Assembly: GCF_001659605.2 (NCBI RefSeq)
Contig: NC_035161.2
Coordinates: 2,353,243 to 2,417,242 of the forward strand
Reading direction: 5' to 3'
Length of the DNA stretch: 64,000 nucleotides
Source of the DNA: Manihot esculenta
Lineage: Eukaryota > Streptophyta > Magnoliopsida > Malpighiales > Euphorbiaceae
The position numbers and the translations under genes were made by a program. Under the pieces are notes generated by a model. It was not told the origin of the DNA. It made no database searches and saw only the letters and a list, made by a program, of their open reading frames with translations. This document shows, piece after piece, positions 20,379 through 32,736 of this stretch; position 1 is the first letter of the stretch; each line of letters starts with the position of its first letter.

Positions 20379-21557
20379 CTAACTTATATCAAGATCTTTC
20401 TTCTTCTGAAGATGATGCCAAGTATGACCTTTGTAAGCTAGCAACAATTCCTCTGCCTCATCTGGAAAGCTTGATATATACTTCTGCACAAACACCTCCT
20501 CTGTCGAGAAAAACATTGCAACACGCACTTTTTCCTCCAAAAATTTCTTTGATTTCAAAATTTCCCAAACTCTGAAACGAGGAAGCACTCTTCTTTCCAT
20601 GCTCTGCATCAAAATTGGAGCATAACGGACTAAGTTCTCCTTTTCAAGCTTCACTGTGTTCAAAAAGAATTTAATTTTCAACTTCAACTTCTCCTCAGAC
20701 CTTGTTAGCAAATATGGAGCCTTTCCAAATATTTGTCTGCATTCATACTCTGAATAACCAAAACTCCTAAAAAGTCTATATTTTCTCTCAACTGTCCTGT
20801 CACCTGAGCAAAAAACAGCAATTAAACCATAAACTAACATCCTCGATTTGGCTGAGAATCCCATACTCAAAGTTTGAGAAACAATGCCCCTACGCACGGA
20901 TTCTTGGCACGCTAAAAGCCGAGGCTGATTAATTAACAAAAATGAGAGCTGAGATCCAACTATCCCACAACTCTCAAGGTATGCTATGCTGGATAACAAT
21001 CTTGCTTGAGGGTTTTTGCAGGTAACAATGCGGTAGCATCTAATTAAAACGGTTACCAAATCTTTATTCTTCTTATCATTCAACAAATGTTTCTGCAAGA
21101 TTTCAACACAAGGAACCAACTTTGTCGTCAAACTTGCACCTAAAATTGGGGAACTTTTGGAAATGAGCTTACCCAGGTCATGACCCACAATACCCAAGTC
21201 CTGAAAGACCTTGATTTTTGGTGCAAGGGTCTTGTCGGGGTTAGCGAAGATAATTTGGGGAAATAAATGAGCAGCAGACTGGATTTGGGAATTGGAGACA
21301 CCAAGGTTTTTGAAAAAGTTAACCACAGATTGAGCATTTTCAAGGGATTTTAAACTAGAACGGCGGGCGGAGAGAGTGAGCGCTTGGGTTTCAGAGAAAT
21401 TGAAGGTTTCTATTAGGAATTGGAAAAGGGCAGGGTTTGGGGTTTTTGAGATTTTGGCAAATGAAGAAAAGGAAGGAAACGGAGGCTGTTTGGGGTTGAG
21501 AAGTAGATTGTACAAATGGGAATGTGAAAGACCAGATAGTGATTTCACAATTTGCAT
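20379..21557 (-). CDS. mTERF family protein, organelle-targeted (copy A)
   Basis: A single-exon gene of 392 residues. mTERF proteins bind organellar nucleic acid through stacked helical repeats of about 31 residues. They act in transcription termination, splicing or gene expression in mitochondria or plastids. The first about 35 residues are Ser/Leu/Lys-rich with few acids (MQIVKSLSGLSHSHLYNLLL), a likely transit peptide. mTERF repeats are visible at about 78-108 (FFKNLGVSNSQIQSAAHLFP), 114-144 (KIKVFQDLGIVGHDLGKLIS), 188-218, 257-288 and 295-325, with the typical Pro at repeat ends (FPQII, SSPIL, QPRLL, APYLL, APILM). The start is fixed by conservation of MQI.KS in all intact copies. An upstream ATG at 21631-21633 opens a different frame. 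Plant genomes often carry tandem clusters of this subfamily. The exact target is unknown. Confidence 0.93.
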   Translation of the reverse strand: MQIVKSLSGLSHSHLYNLLLNPKQPPFPSFSSFAKISKTPNPALFQFLIETFNFSETQALTLSARRSSLKSLENAQSVVNFFKNLGVSNSQIQSAAHLFPQIIFANPDKTLAPKIKVFQDLGIVGHDLGKLISKSSPILGASLTTKLVPCVEILQKHLLNDKKNKDLVTVLIRCYRIVTCKNPQARLLSSIAYLESCGIVGSQLSFLLINQPRLLACQESVRRGIVSQTLSMGFSAKSRMLVYGLIAVFCSGDRTVERKYRLFRSFGYSEYECRQIFGKAPYLLTRSEEKLKLKIKFFLNTVKLEKENLVRYAPILMQSMERRVLPRFRVWEILKSKKFLEEKVRVAMFFSTEEVFVQKYISSFPDEAEELLLAYKGHTWHHLQKKKDLDIS

Positions 21558-21586
21558 TGGAATTAAAATTACAGTGCAAATGGGGG

Positions 21587-21595
21587 TTAGGGTTT
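21587..21595 (-). promoter_or_regulatory. Telo-box in the 5' leader of mTERF copy A
   Basis: AAACCCTAA on the minus strand lies 30 bp upstream of the ATG. Telo-boxes near start sites are common in plant genes for translation and organelle biogenesis. Confidence 0.55.
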
Positions 21596-24129
21596 AAGTA
21601 AATCAAGATCAAGGAAACCAAATTGAAAATCACTTCAAATGTCCAAAAATCAGCACGTAATCGACAACGAAGATCACCAACTATAAAAGGATTAAAATTT
21701 TGAGATTATGCAGATGGAAACAAAAGGGGGAAGAAACAAATACATATAATTGTATCACCAAATCGTTTTTCTTACTTTGATCAATTCAAGAGAATGAAGC
21801 GTCTCAGTCGGGTCATTTCTTGTGGAAAACTGTTGAAATGTAGAGTCCCTTGTGTGAATTATCATTGCCAGACGGGAAGAATGAAGCTGGAAGGTGTCGT
21901 CTTCTCTCACACAAAAGCAACGTTAACCCTTTGAGCTTTAACACAATGTTTGGGAGAAGGCAGGGTGAGTGAGGTTTTCTGAATTATATTTTTATAAAGG
22001 TTTTTTGTGATTTTTTAATTTTAATAATGTTTTATTGTTTGGAAGATAGATAAGTTTTTTTAAGGTATTTGAAAATTTTTAAGAGTAAATTTTTAGTGGG
22101 TTGAAATTTAAGATTTTTTAAAATTTTTAAAAATTTTATTTTAAATTTAAATTTAAAATTTTATTTTATTTAATTATTAAATATAGTTGATAGCCGATGA
22201 AAGGCGTCTGAAGCTAAAACATTTAAAGTGTTTAATAAATTATATTTAATTATTACGTATTAAATATAAAATGAGGAATAAAAATATATATTATATAATT
22301 TATTTATAATTAAAATAATGTAAAAATTAATAATTTATTATATAATATATAATTTAAAAATCTGATTATTAATAAAAATAAATTTTTTTACGTACATATA
22401 AGTTATTTTTATGATATTTACATTTATTTCATAATTATAAATAATTTAATAATATATATTAAGATTTATTTTAATATAAAAATTAATAATTAATCTATAT
22501 TATATATAAAAGTGAAAAGAGGGGAAATAATTATTTTTTTATAATGTCTTTAATTTTTTAAATTATTTATAAATTAATTAATTTAATTATTTAAATAGTT
22601 GATAATTTTATTATTTAAAATAGATTATAATTATATTTTTAAATTAATTTGAGTTACTTAAGGATTTAAAAGATATATAATAAGATTAAATTTTTTTTAA
22701 ATAAGTATATATATGAGATTATAATTTTATTATTTGAAATTAATTTTAGAATTTATTAAGAAAATTTGAATTAATTTAAATATTATTAAATTAATTATAA
22801 AATAAAAATTATTAAAATAATATATTTAAATATTAGATAAATATTAAGAAGATTATTGAAATAATATATTCATATTTTTTAAGTAAAATTAAATAATAAG
22901 TTAAATTTAATTAATGAAATTAAAAATATTAACGAAATAAAAATATTAAAATAAAAAGTACATATAATTCACTAATTTTTTAGTGAATTAATAATTTAAA
23001 AATTATTTCACTTAAATATTTCTAATTTTTTAATTTTTATAATTTATCTATACTATATATTGAAATAGAAATTTTTTTTATTTGTTAAATTAGTTAATAA
23101 AATAATATGATATATAAATTTATTAATGTTTAAAAATTTTAAATTAAATAAATTATTCTTTACTTAAATTTAAAATCTATTATATGGTAAAAAATTAATA
23201 ATATATAAATTAAAATTATATTATTAATTATAAAAAGAAATTTTTATGAATTGATTAAAAAATAAAATATAAATTTATTATTATTTAATATTTTAATTTA
23301 ATTAACTTTTTATTTAAATCTAATTATAAATATGATAAATTTATTAATTGTAATCTTTATAATTTATAAATTAGATTAATCGATTAGAATAATCTATTTT
23401 AAAATTATATAGGTTATATATCGCTACAAAATAAAAAAAGGGGATTGATATGTTGTTATAAAATCAATAAAAAATATAATTTTTTTAAATCATTCCGAAT
23501 ATATAATATTATATTTTTATTTTTTTAATAAATTATTTTTCATTTATATTTTTTTAATTTTCATTGTTATAAATTAATTTATTACCTATAAGTAATAAAT
23601 TAAAGATTAGTTGAGTTAATTTTATATTGATCTTTTTATATATAAAATTAAATATTATTCTAAATATATGAAAAAAAGTTGATAATAATTTGGAATTATT
23701 GATGGCAAGAAGAAAATAATGAACGGGAAAATTTATAAGTCAAGATTTGAGAGTAAAATTATATAAAAAATAAATTATATATAAATTAAAATTTTATTAT
23801 TTATAAAATAAATCACTTGTATTAAAATAATATAAAAATGTGCGATCCACGTTAGATAATAGTTAATAAATATTAAAAGAGTAATATATTTTAAGTAAAA
23901 TATAAAGTCTTATAAGTTATGATGAGAAAAAACTCTAAAATTAAATGCAGCTGATAAACTATCTATCAGTTATCTGTCTTTATTTAAGAGTTATCAAACA
24001 CAAAAGAAATTGTTGATTGAGAACTGATATCAGTTGAATAAAAGGGTAAATTAAATATTCTCTTTTTTTAAACTTTGAAAAAAAAATTCATTACCTTAAA
24101 ATATCCCACAGAGCGTAAAATACCATTAT

Positions 24130-26118
24130 TGCAGAAAGATATAAACATCGGGTCAGGCGACTGCTAGACCGAACATTTGGCTAGCAAGATAACCAACTGA
24201 AGTAAGGCAAACCGTTTGTTCAGTAAGACAACCACCTGGCCAACCTAAGGATGATCATGTGGTTAGGCAAGATGACAAGATGACCATCCAAAGAGAAGGA
24301 TACAATATGATTCAAACGATTAGACAAGACGATCTAAGTCGAGGTATAATGATAAGATGACCATCCAAAGAGAATGATACAATCTAATTCAGATGATTAG
24401 ACAAGATGACTTGAGTCGAGATATAAACCTAGACACATCGATGATCTAGCGACTTAGCGGTCGACCTAATGATGACCACTTGGCGGAACGACCTAACAAG
24501 CAAATGGAGTCGGTGGAACGACCTGATAACCAAATGGTCGGACCAACGATCAAGTAGTCGGTGGGACGACCTAATAAGCAAATGGTCGAATCAAGAACCA
24601 AGCAGTTGGTAGGACGAACTGGTAGGTAAATGGTCGGACTACTTTGTAGATAGTGCGTAGTCTGATGACCTATGTAATAACCTGATTAAACAACACCGTA
24701 TTATTTTACACTCATATTATTCTTGTTAAAGACACAGTTTTAGTTTAGCTTAGATTCTTTAAAGATTTATTCTTTTAGATTCTTCTACTTCGTGCTGTGC
24801 ACGTGGATTAAGTCCTATAGATAAGTATAAATAGGTCTTCTTGTACAGAGAAAAATGATCAATATACAAAAGAGTATTATTCTGTTCTTTCTTTTTACAT
24901 GTTATTAGAGCGGGCGAGTTTTTAGAGTAAAATTTTATTAAAGGTTGTGACTTTCGTTTCTCTCAATCCATTTTGCTAAAATGTAAGAAGACGAAGAAAT
25001 GACAAATCCAGTGCCCATAGTAGAAACTAAGGCGTCTAGTTCGCGAAAGGATAAAGAACATACAATAGACATGGTAAACGACGATCCGTTCTGCCTACAG
25101 TCGTCTGACCATCCATATATGATTTTGATCTCAGCTTCTCTAATAGGAAGTAGAAACTTCAGGTCTTGGGATAGAGCCATGAGAATAGCATTAAAAGCCA
25201 AGCAGAAATTAGGTTTTGTTGATGGCGCCGTTCCGATGTCGAGTAAAGACCATGAATTCTTTGAAAAATGAAAAAGATGTGATAATATGGTCACATCTTG
25301 AATTTTAAACTCTATTTCGAAAGATCTCGTAGATAGTTTCATATATATGACATCTTCAAGGGATCTATGGTGTGAGATTACGGAGAGATTTGGAGAGGGT
25401 AATGGCACTCAAATATATGAACTGCATAGGTAGATTTTTCTCATCTCTCAAGAAAATTCACTTGTTTCTCTTTACTTCATCCGTCTGAAAAGGTTGTGGG
25501 ATGAGTTAGGTCTATAGAAGTTTTACCTCCACGTATTTGTGGAGGGTCCAAAGCCATTGATGATATGAACAATAGAAATAGACTCATGCAATTCTTGATG
25601 GATTTAAATAAAAATTTTGACTCTGTGAGAGATCAAGTTTTGGTTGTTAACCCCCTGCCATCCATAAACCGGGCATATTCTATGGCCTTGAAGCACGAAT
25701 CTCAAAAGGAGGTGCTAAGCAAAAGAAACCCTGAATCAAATAAACCCTTGGTGCTATTTAATTAGTCACAAAAGAGAAATCCTGAATCAAATAAACCCTT
25801 GGTGCTATTTAATTAGTGACAAAAGAGAAAAGAAAAAATATATTAGTCACAAAAAAAAAACAAAAAAGATATGATCCAAAAAAGGATACTGTAATCATTG
25901 TAATATGATGGTCATATTAGAGATAATTGTTTTAAGCTTATAGGATATCCTGATTGGTTCAAGAATAAAATCAATATTGGAGGGAAACCTATTAAACAGG
26001 AGAGAGAAAGAAATATTGGCCGAAAGTTGATAACCGTCACTAAGGATCTAGAGTTTGAGGAGGATAGTCCTCTTGATATAATAAATGATGGTACTAAAAT
26101 CGATGAGATTGGAATAAC
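24130..26118 (+). mobile_element. Copia retrotransposon, 5' LTR and gag only
   Basis: The 5' LTR at 24130-24899 starts TGCAGAAAG and ends TTTTTACA. Its left edge coincides with the end of homology to block B. A primer site (TGTTATTAGAGC) begins at 24900. Gag follows, and the element is cut at 26119 by a Tekay-like LTR. The rest of the element and its 3' LTR are missing. U3 carries imperfect repeats of about 50 bp (24440-24650, CGACCTAATAAGCAAATGGTCG). Confidence 0.75.
24999..26080 (+). pseudogene. Copia gag, decayed
   Basis: It starts MTNPVPIVETKASSSRKDKE. The copia gag landmarks follow: DPFCLQSSDHPYMILISASL, NFRSWDRAMRIALKAKQKLG and FVDGAVPMSSKD. A stop at 25269 ends the frame. Beyond it, in broken frames, come the RDLWCEITERFGEGNGTQIY block, LKRLWDELG, FLMDLNKNFDSVRDQVL and a degenerate CCHC knuckle region near 25890-25930. 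A 61-bp tandem duplication sits at about 25719-25840. It encoded the particle protein and is now inactive. Confidence 0.8.
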
Positions 26119-28220
26119 TGTAACGACCCAAAAACCGGACCGCTACCGGTGCTAGGGTTCAGATAGACTTAAAGGTCACTGGAATCCGTAGCAAGCCTAC
26201 TATGCATCTTGTTACACCTGATAAAATTCCATACATGATCACACGATTTAACAAAAACATAACATTACATGAACTAAGGCTCGACTTGTGCATGCATTAT
26301 AATCGAAAACATAAAACCCATACTAGAGCCCTCATCAAATGCTCCAGTATGGTCAACATAACATGCCTCAAGCTCAGTTCAAATATAAACTCATACATAA
26401 AACGTTTACATGCAGGGATCATGAAGCAGGGATTACAAGGACAAACACTAGGGTAAAATACAATTCTAATCCATCAAACAATACATATCCATAACTATAC
26501 TATTATAAAAGGCTATACCAGCAACTTAGCCGACTTTCCCGAACTAACTGTGAACCTACAAACCTGGGATTAAGGGAAAGGGATAAGCTACAAGAGCCTA
26601 GTGAGCAGAACATAAAAACAGTTTAATAAAACATATGGTCATATGAATGCGTCACAATACAAACAATTCACATCAAGATGGACTTGTCACCAACCCTCTA
26701 CAGATTCCAAAAGTGTCTGGCCCACGATGGGTGTTCCTCAAAACTTCCTCTTAAACATAACATAACATAACATATCCATAGTGTCAGGGGCGTAGAATGG
26801 GTCTCGACCTGAACTTTCTCTTACATATTGACAGGGGCATAGAATGGGCATCGACTTGGACTTCCATATCCATCATAACATACTCGAGGGCTAGTGGGTC
26901 ATCCAACATCCATCCACAACAACAATAACTATGCAATGCATCATATTCGTAAATTCTAATGCAAAAGAACCTAATTACATATACATGACATTCGTGATGT
27001 ATGAGCATGCTTAAAAAGTTTTGATTTCTTTGAAATAATATATCAGTTCAGTTCTACTCACCTCTGGCTGACGCTCGCCTACTACTGAAACAGTTATCTC
27101 ACTACAGGCCTCTACGGTCTCCCAAGTCCGATCCTACACAGATGGACTTAAATGAGAGACCAAACATAACTTTTACAATACTTAAAACAACCCCCTAAGA
27201 AATCCCTAAAAACATACAAGACATACATAGGAAACAGACAGAAAAAGGCTAGGCAGGGGACTTTCGGCAGCCGAAGGTCCCTCACAGATTCGAAGGTCAA
27301 AACCTTCAGGGCAAGGTTCGATGGCCTAAAGCCCTTCACAGATTCGAAGGTTATAACCTTTGGGGGTAAGTTCGGCGACCTAAAGCCCTTCACAGATCCG
27401 AGGGTCATAACCTTCGGAGGCAGTTTAGGTGGCCAAAAGAATGCCTCCACAGGCAAGTTAGGCGACCAAACTTTGCTTCAGCGGCGGAATCTGGGTTCTC
27501 CAGCAAGGCAGAACCCAATTCTGCCCTAAACATGCAGCCTCCAAAATACTTCCAAACGCACATGCGAAAGCCTAACAGCTACTAAACATACTTAACACAT
27601 ATAAGGAACCTAAAAAACTAGCTTTAACTCAACATGCATCAACAGAAACCCAAGAGAAAAAACGTTCCACATCAAAACTAACATAAACTTTAAAACTTTT
27701 AGAATAATCAATCATGCATGTCCTAATGACTAGAAAATTTTGATTTAAAATCTTCAGAAAACATTGGAGAAGCAAGGATTAACTCACCTCTTGAAGAAAA
27801 TATGGAACACACAGCAACTAAACTTGAAGGAAGAGGAAAAAATCGTTCTCCAAAGGTCTCCAAAGGCTAAGACTTGAAGTCCAAACTCGAATCTTCAAAA
27901 ACAAGGTAAAAAACTTATGAATTCTCCAAGAAATTGAAGTAATTTCAGCAAAAACATCTGGGAAAGGGCATGGACTTACTTCTACCCGAAGATGGAGAAA
28001 AAGCTATCTCGATTTTCGGGCTGAAGGCCTTAAGGTTCGGCGGCCAAACCTTAAAACCTTTTCAAAACTCTTTTTTTAACACGATTCTAAAAACTTCAAA
28101 TTCATTTTATGAAATTTCTATTTTACCCTTGTAAAGATTTCAGTTTCAAGATTTCGGATTTCAATGGAGATTCCATCGGAAAGTGAGAATTCCGACGTCG
28201 AAGTTTAGCCGGGTATTATA
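26119..28220 (-). repeat. Tekay-like 3' LTR
   Basis: About 2.1 kb. On the minus strand it begins TATAATACCC (canonical TGTAATACCC, one transition) and ends GGTCGTTACA. It matches the solo LTR at 36726-39020 in the opposite orientation. It includes decayed tandem blocks with TTCGGCxGCCGAA-like motifs at about 27240-27480 and the roughly 60-bp GGGGCGTAGAATGGG-type repeats at 26780-26870. Confidence 0.85.
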
Positions 28221-28233
28221 TTCTTCCCCCCTT
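28221..28233 (-). other. Polypurine tract
   Basis: AAGGGGGGAAGAA on the minus strand directly precedes the 3' LTR, the normal primer for plus-strand synthesis. Confidence 0.8.
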
Positions 28234-28439
28234 AAGAACATTCGCCCTCGAATGTTCAACAAAGTAAACGAGCAAAACATATATATCAAGAAGATACATG
28301 AAAACATTTATCAACTTACTTTAAAAGAGGTGGGGGTACTGCTTAAGCATCGACTCTCGGGTCTCTCATATGCACTCTTCCATATTATAGTGATTCCATA
28401 AAACTTTCACCATTGCGATTTTCTTGTTCTTCAGCTTTC

Positions 28440-30160
28440 TAATCTGCGTGTTTATGATCCATACTGGCTACTCAATATAGGTGCGATCTCTTAGAATCTC
28501 CATATCAGGTTCACTTTGAATCTTGCTCAGATCTAACATGAATTTCCGTAACATAGAAATATGAAAAACTGGATGGATTCTCTCCATAGAAGCAGGTAAA
28601 TCTAACTTGTAAGATACATTCTCAATCTTTTGCAGGATTTCGAAGGGTCCAATATACTTTGGAGCTAGTTTATCTTTCTTTCCAAAACGAATCACCCCCT
28701 TCATAGGAGACACCTTAATCAATATCATATCTCCCTCCTAGAAAATCACTTGCTTTATGCGGATGTCTACATAGCTCTTCTGCCTACTCATAGCTGTTCT
28801 GATTTTCTCTCTAATAATAGGCACTACCCTGTTGGTAATCTCTACTAATTCTGCCTCCGCTAAAGCCCTTTCTCCCACTTTTTCCCAGCAGACAGGTGAC
28901 ATGCACTTCCTCCCATATAAAGCTTCATAAGGAGCCATCCCAATGCTAGCACGGTAACTGTTATTGTAGGCAAAATCGACTAATGATAGATGTTGCCTCC
29001 AAGAACCACCAAAGTCTAGCACACACATCCTTAGCATGTCCTCTATAGTTTGGATGGTCCTTTCCAATTGCCCATTAGTCTGTGGATGAAAAACAGTGCT
29101 AAAGTCTAGCCTCATGCTCATAGCATTTTGCAGACTCTGCCAAAATCTGGAGGTAAACTGGGGTCCCCTATCTGACACTATAGAAACTAGAGCCCCATGC
29201 AGCTTGATAATTTCTTCCACGTAGATTTATGCCAACTTGTCCACAGAGTAACCGCTCCTGACAGGAATAAAGTGAGCAGATTTGGTCAATCTGTCCACTA
29301 TTACCCATATAGAGTCATGTCTGTTGGACGTTGCTAGTAACCCCACCACAAAATCTATCGCCACGTGTTCCCATTTCCACTCTGGAATCTGTAGTGGATT
29401 GAGCATTCCAGCTGGCTTCTGATGTTCCAACTTTACCCTCTGACACACCTTACAGGCGGACACAAACTGAGCCACTTCCCTCTTCATAGAAGGCCATCAA
29501 TACACTTTCTTTAGATCCTGATACATCTTGGTGGCTCCAGGGTGAACACTGCACCTGGCATTATGAGCCTCTCTCATAATGTCTCCTTTCAAGCCTATGT
29601 CATCTGGTACACACAATTTGTTTCCGTAACGGAGAATCCCTCTGTTGTCAAACCTAAAATCACCATTCTTACCCTTCTGAACAGCTCCTGCTATTTTTAC
29701 CAACTTGGGCTCCTCGAGCAGTTTCTATGCCACTTGTTCCAGAAACACGGGTGTCACTTTTATATGTGCTACTCACGCACCTGTACCAGACAACTCCAGC
29801 TGCAAGCCTTCCTTAACAAGCCTGTAAAACTCTTTTACCACTGGTCTTCTTTCCACTGAGATGTGGGATAAACTGCCAAGTGATTTCCGGTTAAGAGTCT
29901 CTGCCACCACATTTGCTTTACCCGGATGATAGTGGATTTTGCAATCGTAATCGTTAAGCAGCTCTACCCATCTCCTCTGCCTCAAGTTTAACTCCTTATG
30001 ACTCAAGATGTATTGCAAACTCTTGTGATCTGTAAAAATCTCACATTTCACCCCATACAGGTATACCTCCACATCTTGAGTGCAAATATCACAGCTCCCT
30101 TTTCTAGATCGTGTGTATGATGCTTTAACTCGTGCTTCTTTAACTGTCTAGAATCATAAA
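28440..30160 (-). pseudogene. Tekay-like pol: RNase H, integrase and C-terminus with stops
   Basis: From the upstream end: [19 protein letters not shown] (about 30155), then the RNase H block [14 protein letters not shown] and [20 protein letters not shown]. The integrase zinc segment and core follow (C..C at CKVCQRVKLEHQKPAG; WEHVAIDFVVGLL; VDRLTKSAHFIPV; SIVSDRGPQFTSRFW). Next come HPQTNGQLERTIQ, the FAYNNSYRASIGMAPYEALYG block, GPFEILQKI and the PVWI end. In-frame stops interrupt it at about 29774, 29728, 29493, 29226, 28737 and 28468. Nearly all can be explained by C-to-T or G-to-A changes of Gln, Arg or Trp codons. Confidence 0.88.
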
Positions 30161-30167
30161 CAATTAC

Positions 30168-32087
30168 TATCTCTCACAGAACCAACGTTAACCCTTTGAT
30201 CTTGAGAAACCGTTATAATGATCCTTGATTTAAATTTTGGGCCAATTTGAAATAAAAGGGTTTCATTTTCAAATGTTTATTATCATTATTATTTAGTCTT
30301 TTTCAATAAAATTAAAATTAATTAATTAATAATTCCTTTAATAAAAAGACTAAAAACCTTTTTAATTTTCAACTTCTTATATCTTTTTTCTTATTTTGTT
30401 ACTAATAGTAAAAAATTTTTAAAGTATATCACTTAATATAATTTATTTACTAAATAATGAATTGAATTTGATGAAATATTTAATTTTTTATTATTGAATA
30501 CAAAAAAGTAAGCTAATGGGTTATAAAAATTAAAAAAAATAAATTGAAGTGTTCAATAAATAAAGAATAAAAAAAGGTTAGGATATATTATCTTTTTAAA
30601 AATAATTCACGAGTTAATTATAATATAATTTTGTAATCATCATTATTTTCCAATATATTAAAAAATTAAAAAATATATAAGTAAAATGGGTAGCTCCATA
30701 TTAAAACATCATCGTCAAATGAATCTTCTCTTGTAATTTTTAAATCTTTTATAAAGAGTCAACATCCTCAATCAAACGTGCGAATATGTTGTAAAAAAAA
30801 CCCGTAAATGCCATTTCATTCTAAAAGAATAGAAAATAACTTGCATATAAAAAAAATATTCTGCAAAATTTTATTTTTGAAAAATGCTTTGCATGAAAAT
30901 TATTTTATAATAAAAATAATTTTTTTCATTACTTAATTGTAATTGTTTTTTAAAAAATAATGTATATTAATAAATTTATATATAATATTGTTAACAAAAG
31001 TCATTTTCCTGTAAAATAACTTAATTTATTCTTTGACTAATAAATCATTTTCCATTGATTAATTTTATCAAATTCTCCAAATGTTAAAAAATGAAGAAAA
31101 AAAAAAAGACAATTCTGTGTGGAAAGCCGTATCTGATGAAAATCATATGTACATATGTACGGGTATTGACACTTTATAATAAAGAAGACTAGTAAATTGT
31201 TTTCCAAAAACAAGAAAGTTTGAAAAGCCAAGCACCCTTGGCTTTCCATTTAAGCTCAAAATCTCTGCTTCCTCCATTTTCTCTACTCCATACTTATTTT
31301 TGGTGCCACTACCATGGCTTAAGCACTTGAGATGCCTAGCTTTGCTTCCTCATTCTCGCATTCACACAAAGGGAAAATTTTGATGTCTGAAAAAGCCCGG
31401 AGATCCTGCACTTTACTGATTATCTTTTTTTTTTTACTAGACTTTTCCTATTTTGCTTTACAATTTAGTATAAACTTAGCGACAGGCCAGTTACTGACCT
31501 TGTTTAATGACTAGGATACTCGAACCCACCTCCTAGTGGATCTCAAACAAGATTATCACAACATAGTAATTCATATATAATATAACCTAGAAATCTCAAG
31601 TAAAAGGATCTCAAACAAGATTATTACATCAGTCATTCCTTAAACATAGATAATTTAAGAGTGTTAGTCGGTACCATTTAACGATTATGCCTTGACACAA
31701 TAGAAATCTCATAATTATAATGATTTTGTAATTCAATTGCAAAGTACATTAGGTTCATGCATTTAACCTTGACTATAGGTTTATTAAACAGTAGAATGAA
31801 TATCAAAGATAAATAAAAACTTTATTAATTAAAATGTGTATTACGTGAAAAACATCATCAGACATGCAGCCAATAGATCGAATGCAATGCACATATATTT
31901 TGTTCAGTATATACCATCTAATATCATAAATTCAGCTCATCTAATCCAAATTCACACAGAACAAACCTATTATGGAGCAAAGTAATCTTTTCTAAATTTT
32001 AAAATTACTCCATATTAGGGTTTTAAACTCGAAATTTAAGACAGAATGAAATCTCTTGGGGATCGAGCAATGCACATATGTTAAAAA
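30168..32087. other. AT-rich DNA with a short mTERF-flank remnant
   Basis: 30168-30290 resembles two separated parts of the mTERF upstream flank of block B (34255-34290 and 35065-35130), joined by a deletion. The rest is AT-rich. A TATA-like box (31175, TTTATAATAAA) and leader precede an ATG at 31314 that is followed by a stop at its third codon (see findings). No intact gene is seen. Confidence 0.5.
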
Positions 32088-32736
32088 GCAAGAGTAAGGT
32101 CGAGCAACAATTGAACAGGCCTTTGTATATCTCTGCTACCATGTAATAGAAGTTAATGGCACAAAAAGATTGATATGTATGTATTCAACCCTTATAGGTA
32201 TATGGAAAATTCTTTTACGCATTAGGTGTATACACCCATCCAATCTAAAATCAACATACACTCTTATAGCAGATAAATGAATACCAAGGATTATCCTTAT
32301 CAAATAACTATTCCTCTAAGTTTTTCCATGTTCAGATATTTGAATGTTTATGTTTCCCTTTTTAATGTATATTTAAATAAGGCTAAATTTTTTACCTGTG
32401 GAGTATTTAATAAGATTTTGCAGTCAATGCATCTTCATTGATTTTCTGGTTTATATCTAGCATTCACAAGTTTCATCCTATGGCATAACATTTTATCATC
32501 TTAAGAAAAGGTTAGGAAATTAAATAAATTGGAAAGTAGGGCTTATTATCATCTTAAGAAAAGGGTTTGGAAATCAGAACTAATTGTGGTGACCAAAAAA
32601 GAAATAAACCGGAGGATGTGTATTTTCATAACCTTTAAAGTTTATAGCCCGTATCAATAGACATATACCCGTGCCGCTGAAAAGGTGCTGTAACTTCAGG
32701 CAAGTTGCTCCATGTATACTTAAAGGCCCTTGAAAG

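Larger units (their letters stand above)
19733..24129. repeat. Segmental duplication block A
   Basis: It matches block B (32088 to about 35065) through the 3' flank (19733-20378), the mTERF gene, the promoter and AT-rich upstream DNA. It holds about 1.4 kb of extra AT-rich sequence (about 22500-23880) absent from B. Homology ends at 24129, where a copia LTR begins. The B copy provides the empty site. Confidence 0.85.
26119..30167 (-). mobile_element. Tekay-like (Del) gypsy element, 3' half
   Basis: Minus-strand order: RNase H, integrase, C-terminal domain, polypurine tract (28221-28233), 3' LTR. The 5' half (LTR, gag, protease, RT) is absent. The break at about 30167 lies inside the RT-RNase H region, where mTERF upstream-flank DNA starts. 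Long LTRs over 2 kb and the [15 protein letters not shown] and [12 protein letters not shown] motifs fit the Tekay/Del chromovirus lineage. Confidence 0.82.

Noticed and set aside
21391..21633. 80-codon frame overlapping the start of mTERF copy A
   Set aside because: It is the leader plus an out-of-frame reading of the mTERF N-terminus. It may matter as an upstream ORF but is not a separate gene.
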